From positions 1-9,014 of the forward strand of contig WLQV01000028.1 in assembly GCA_009697555.1 (NCBI GenBank): DNA of 9,014 nucleotides. Reading direction: 5' to 3'. Made by a program: the position numbers and the translations under genes. This stretch comes from Actinomycetota bacterium. GTDB lineage: Bacteria > Actinomycetota > Actinomycetes > Nanopelagicales > Nanopelagicaceae. This document shows positions 6,241-9,014 of the stretch, piece after piece. The notes beneath the pieces were generated by a model. That model saw only the letters and a program-made list of their open reading frames with translations. It made no database searches and was not told the DNA's origin. The first letter of the stretch is position 1, and each line of letters starts with the position of its first letter.

Positions 6241-7634
6241 CTAAAGCGGGTAAAGATCTTTCCTGGATTGAGAATGTAATTCGGATCAAGGGTCTTCTTG
6301 ATTTCTCGCATCACATTTACCGCACTCGATCCAGTCTCTTCAACGAGTGCCTCAATCTTTCCCATGCCAATTCCATGCTCGCCGGTGCAGGTGCCACCTA
6401 GTGCAATAATTTCGAGCACCATCTCATGACTTACTTTGCGAATTGCTTCGAGTTCATCAGGCTTGCTCGGATCTGTAATGATCAAGGTATGGAAATTTCC
6501 ATCGGCCACATGTCCCAAGAACGAGTGGGGATATGGATGGCTCTTAAGAATTTTTTCACAACGTTCTACCGCTTCAGGCAGTTGTGAAATTGGAACTGCC
6601 ATGTCGGTGCTTACGCCACGTTTGCCAGGGTTCGCTTCAATCGCAGACCAATAAGCATTGTGACGGGCCTGCCAGAGTTTGCGTCGCGCACTCTCATCGG
6701 TAGTCCACTCAAAATCAGAGCCATTGAATTCAGCGATAATTTCTCGTACCGAATTGGCATCCTCTTCTACTCCCTGCGGACTGCCATGAAATTCAAAGAA
6801 GAGGGTAGGCGTCTCTTTAAGTGTGAGGCCATCGTGAGCATTGACGTTGCGAATGCTTTGGGCATCGAGGAATTCACATCGGGCAATTGCAATTCCCATC
6901 TTTACAACTGCAGTGGCTGCTTCAACGCCATCGCGCAGAGTGGGAAAGCGCACGATTGCCGCTGCCATCTTCTCGGGAATTCCAAAGATCCGAAGTGTAA
7001 TTTCAGTGATGACGGCAAGTGTTCCTTCGGAGCCAACAATTAAGCGAGTGAGATCGTAACCAGCTGAGAGTTTGCGAGTTTCACGTCCGACGGTAATAAC
7101 TGTGCCATCTGCCAGAACTGCAGTGAGTGCCATGACGTTGTCGCGCATAGATCCGTAGCGCACAGTTGTTGTGCCAGCTGCACCTGTCGCAGTCATGCCA
7201 CCGAGGGTTGCATCTGCACCAGGATCAACTGAGAAGAAGAGTCCTTGCGCGGCTAATTTCTCATTAAGGAAGACCCGATGCACTCCTGCTTCTACGCGAA
7301 CTAAAAGATCATCTGGTCGCACCTCAATAATGCGATTCATCAAAGTCATGTCGAGTGTGATTCCACCGTGAATTGGAAGTACGTGACCTTCCAGCGATGT
7401 TCCGCCACCAAATGCAATAACGGGAATGCCTTGCGAATTGCAGTAACTCAATACTCGTGAAACTTCTTCAGTGCTCTTTGGCGAAACAACTGCATACGGG
7501 CGCACCGGTGGATGGGCTGATTCGTCGCGACCATGTTGATCCAAGACAGATTCAACGGTGGATACGCCACCAGTGACCAAAGTTTTTAGGTGATCTATCT
7601 GCGCAGCCGAGACCGGGATGCGCTCAAATTCCAT
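6237..7634 (-). CDS. FAD-linked 2-hydroxyacid dehydrogenase, GlcD/Dld (FAD-binding type 4) family
   Basis: 465-residue flavoenzyme of the D-lactate dehydrogenase (cytochrome) / glycolate oxidase GlcD / D-2-hydroxyglutarate dehydrogenase group. The FAD-binding type 4 (PCMH) domain spans about 43-220, with FGGGTSLEGH (75-84), SVDPGADATLGG (135-146) and GSEGTLAVIT (201-210). The C-terminal FAD-oxidase domain (about 225-462) has Arg324 in the QARHNAYW region, GHVADGNFH (374-382) and TGEHGIG (417-423), supplying the His, His and Glu that bind Zn2+ in related enzymes. It ends with the usual LDPNYILNPGKIF. The protein has no signal peptide, membrane helix or fused Fe-S domain, and no GlcE or GlcF partner is nearby. 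It should oxidise a D-2-hydroxy acid to a 2-oxo acid with FAD, passing electrons to a carrier not encoded here. D-lactate is a likely substrate, but glycolate or 2-hydroxyglutarate are possible. It is probably monocistronic with a leaderless start. Confidence 0.94.
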   Translation of the reverse strand: MEFERIPVSAAQIDHLKTLVTGGVSTVESVLDQHGRDESAHPPVRPYAVVSPKSTEEVSRVLSYCNSQGIPVIAFGGGTSLEGHVLPIHGGITLDMTLMNRIIEVRPDDLLVRVEAGVHRVFLNEKLAAQGLFFSVDPGADATLGGMTATGAAGTTTVRYGSMRDNVMALTAVLADGTVITVGRETRKLSAGYDLTRLIVGSEGTLAVITEITLRIFGIPEKMAAAIVRFPTLRDGVEAATAVVKMGIAIARCEFLDAQSIRNVNAHDGLTLKETPTLFFEFHGSPQGVEEDANSVREIIAEFNGSDFEWTTDESARRKLWQARHNAYWSAIEANPGKRGVSTDMAVPISQLPEAVERCEKILKSHPYPHSFLGHVADGNFHTLIITDPSKPDELEAIRKVSHEMVLEIIALGGTCTGEHGIGMGKIEALVEETGSSAVNVMREIKKTLDPNYILNPGKIFTRFS

Positions 7635-7641
7635 ACCCGCA

Positions 7642-7671
7642 AGTTTAGGTCCAAGAAGGAAGAATCCCCAA
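7642..7671 (-). promoter_or_regulatory. Candidate promoter of the FAD dehydrogenase gene (leaderless)
   Basis: Reading the minus strand, TTGGGG (7671-7666) and TAAACT (7647-7642) are 18 bases apart, matching 3/6 of TTGACA and 4/6 of TATAAT. TAAACT ends 7 bases before the ATG at 7634, so the transcript would begin at or next to the start codon. The bases before the ATG lack a Shine-Dalgarno sequence. This is the best-supported promoter in the window. Confidence 0.5.
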
Positions 7672-7688
7672 TAGCGCAGAGGTGAAGG

Positions 7689-7694
7689 TAAGAT
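7689..7694 (+). promoter_or_regulatory. Candidate -10 box for the HhH-MFS pair (leaderless geometry)
   Basis: TAAGAT, 4 of 6 matches to TATAAT, lies 6 bases before the ATG at 7701. No convincing -35 box is present. The overlapping GAAGG (7684-7688) could alternatively be a distant ribosome binding site, 12 bases from the ATG, if transcription starts further upstream. Confidence 0.4.
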
Positions 7695-7700
7695 CGAATA

Positions 7701-7913
7701 ATGGAATCGCGTGAACTCGATGCAAATTGGCGTGAGATTGGTTTAGCTGCGCCAGCAAGGCTTGCTCTGGTTGAAGCCAAACTCTTCAAAGTCTCTGATT
7801 TACGCAAGATTCGTTTAAGTGAGTTGGAAGCCCTTCATGGCATGGGTAAGAGCGCGATTGCTCGAATCAAAGTAATCATGTACGCAAAAAAGATTAAGTT
7901 TCGCAGTGAGTAA
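7701..7913 (+). CDS. Small helix-hairpin-helix protein of unknown function
   Basis: 70-residue protein, short but convincing. It reads as a complete helix-hairpin-helix fold like the RNA polymerase alpha C-terminal domain or the TfoX C-terminal domain: IGLAAPARLALVEAKLFKVSDL (about 13-34, split by a turn), a linking helix LSELEAL, then the hairpin HGMGKSAIARIK (46-57) with the Gly-x-Gly turn that contacts the DNA backbone in this fold. The C-terminus is lysine-rich (KKIKF). It probably binds nucleic acid or acts as a small adaptor, but I know no function for such stand-alone domains. It opens right after a divergent promoter gap and its end overlaps the GTG of the MFS gene by 8 bases, so the two are likely one operon. 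Gene reality is supported by the start context, the overlap and the coherent fold. Confidence 0.8.
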   Translation: MESRELDANWREIGLAAPARLALVEAKLFKVSDLRKIRLSELEALHGMGKSAIARIKVIMYAKKIKFRSE

Positions 7914-9014
7914 ATCAACTCGACTGCCCAATGTTTTTTGGCGGCTCTGGAGCGCGACATCGATCTCTAATTTAGGCGACGGTATCGCCTCTGTTGCTTA
8001 TCCATGGCTGGCATCTGCGACTACCCGATCACCGTTTCTGATTGCCCTCATTACTTTGGCACAACGTCTGCCGTGGTTAATCTTCACTCTGCCCGCCGGA
8101 GTAATTACCGATCGCTACGATCGTAAGAAAATATTGGTCCTCATGGATTTTTGCCGGGGCATTCTTACTCTTATCGTGGTTCTCGGTGTTGTAGTTAATA
8201 AGTCTCATCTACCTGCACTTAAAGATGTGGTTTCACTTAAGGAGACCCATTACGGGCTCTATTGGATTTTGGTACTCACCGCCCTGATCTTCGGAATGAT
8301 GGATGTACTTCATAACAACACGGCGCAAACAATCCTCCCCTCGCTGGTTAGTAGTGAACATTTAGAGAAGGCAAATGGCCGGATGGGAACGGCAGAGGCT
8401 CTCTTTGGCTCATTTATTGGCCCACCATTAGGTTCACTCTTACTTGGCTTTGCACTTGCCGCACCCTTTATTTTTGATGCAACAAGCTTCTTCCTATGTG
8501 CAGGACTCATGGGCGCTATTTCTGGCTCATTCCGTTCAGATAAACCAATCTCGGAGCGTCAAAATTTTAAAGTAGAGATGAAAGAGGGAGTGAGCTGGCT
8601 CTGGCGCAATAAATTCTTACGAGACTTGGCAATAATTTTAGGGTGCTTCAATCTCTACTCAAGTATTCCCAATGCAATTCAAATCTTTTATGCCCAAGAA
8701 GTTCTTCACACCTCGGTCTTTATCTTCGCAATCCTGGGCACCGCAGCAGCTGTGGGTGGAATTCTCGGTGGCATGTTGGGCCCTAAAGTCGCGAAGCGGC
8801 TTGGCGATGGCAAATCTCTAGCGCTGGCACTTGCTGGAATACCCATAGCGACTTTGATTCTGGGGCTTACTAGTTCGTGGCAACTTGCCTGGATAGTTTT
8901 TGCTGCAGAAACATTCTGCGCCATGCTTTGGAATTTAATTACTGTCTCATTGCGCCAAAGCATCATTCCTGGCGATTTATTGGGACGAGTAAATAGCGTC
9001 TACCGAATGTTTGC
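7906..9014 (+). CDS. MFS transporter, MFS_3 / EntS-like exporter (3' end outside window)
   Basis: Open reading frame from GTG 7906 to the window end, 369 complete codons without a stop; roughly 40 or more residues must lie beyond. It is an inner-membrane major facilitator of the MFS_3 group (enterobactin-exporter EntS-like and macrolide-efflux-like proteins), normally with 12 helices and about 400-430 residues. Visible signatures: the N-terminal FWRLWSATSISNLGDGI (about 11-27), the motif-A loop TDRYDRKK (68-75) between helices 2 and 3, NGRMGTAEALFGSFIGPPLG (about 157-176) and FDATSFF (190-196). A cytoplasmic loop with SDKPISERQNF lies near 211-221, and GRVNSVYRMF is at the cut end. The GTG is chosen because it gives the family N-terminus directly and overlaps the HhH gene stop by 8 bases. 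No Shine-Dalgarno is seen, suggesting translational coupling. The substrate is unknown; export of a siderophore, drug or metabolite is possible by family. Confidence 0.9.
   Translation, partial: MSKSTRLPNVFWRLWSATSISNLGDGIASVAYPWLASATTRSPFLIALITLAQRLPWLIFTLPAGVITDRYDRKKILVLMDFCRGILTLIVVLGVVVNKSHLPALKDVVSLKETHYGLYWILVLTALIFGMMDVLHNNTAQTILPSLVSSEHLEKANGRMGTAEALFGSFIGPPLGSLLLGFALAAPFIFDATSFFLCAGLMGAISGSFRSDKPISERQNFKVEMKEGVSWLWRNKFLRDLAIILGCFNLYSSIPNAIQIFYAQEVLHTSVFIFAILGTAAAVGGILGGMLGPKVAKRLGDGKSLALALAGIPIATLILGLTSSWQLAWIVFAAETFCAMLWNLITVSLRQSIIPGDLLGRVNSVYRMF

Noticed and set aside
6224..6262. AAACC/GGTTT hairpin (6224-6238) and palindrome AAAGATCTTT (6253-6262) near the convergent stops
   Set aside because: The stems are short and A/T-rich, lie within coding sequence, and have no following T tract. 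They are expected by chance at this composition.
6436..7371. Plus-strand open frames of 66-127 codons opposite the FAD dehydrogenase
   Set aside because: The coding strand carries a complete FAD-binding type 4 protein with all motifs; the opposite frames overlap one another and look like mirror artefacts.
1..9014. Search by eye for CRISPR repeats, att sites, transposase ends, tRNA genes and phage or toxin-antitoxin genes
   Set aside because: None was seen; the window is nearly all coding with housekeeping or metabolic families and even composition.

Overview
The window looks like ordinary core chromosome of a streamlined actinobacterium. The likeliest source is a freshwater acI / Nanopelagicales-type lineage. 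Three things suggest this. First, the Mrp, DUF1003 and MgtE-N/CBS genes sit together, a neighbourhood I recall from Mycobacterium and Streptomyces. Second, base composition is close to half G+C in the lines I counted by eye, which is low for Actinobacteria. Third, genes are packed extremely tightly: the longest non-coding gap is 71 bases, and five gene junctions overlap by 4 to 33 bases. The placement is inference; no marker gene is present. I see no tRNA, rRNA, CRISPR array, insertion sequence, phage gene or long repeat.

Layout. 1-833 (+) is the 3' part of an Mrp/ApbC-type iron-sulfur carrier ATPase that begins before the window. It runs tail to tail into a minus-strand pair: a small DUF1003 membrane protein (801-1298) preceded by a soluble PRC-barrel / MgtE-N / CBS protein (1301-2572). 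A 71-base divergent gap follows. Then comes a plus-strand operon of an EamA/DMT permease (2644-3555), a PHP-domain phosphoesterase (3548-4393) and a MarC-family membrane protein (4390-5001), joined by 8- and 4-base overlaps. After 60 bases lies an enolase-superfamily (mandelate racemase-like) enzyme (5062-6240, +). It converges with a 4-base overlap on a GlcD/Dld-type FAD-linked 2-hydroxyacid dehydrogenase (6237-7634, -). A 66-base divergent gap leads to a 70-residue helix-hairpin-helix protein (7701-7913, +), overlapping by 8 bases an MFS exporter that starts at GTG 7906 and is cut by the window end.

How they may work together. The MgtE-N/CBS protein and DUF1003 form a two-gene transcription unit and may be a divalent-cation-responsive module, but neither carries the MgtE channel domain. 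The enolase-superfamily enzyme and the FAD dehydrogenase could both act on 2-hydroxy or sugar acids; since they are convergent this is only suggestive. Regulation looks simple. All four genes that open from the two divergent gaps have a TANNNT box 6 or 7 bases before their ATG, the geometry of leaderless actinobacterial transcripts. I found no clearly novel defence, mobile or biosynthetic system here; the most interesting points are the trans-MgtE module, the altered K-x-K motif of the enolase-superfamily enzyme, and the leaderless promoter pattern.
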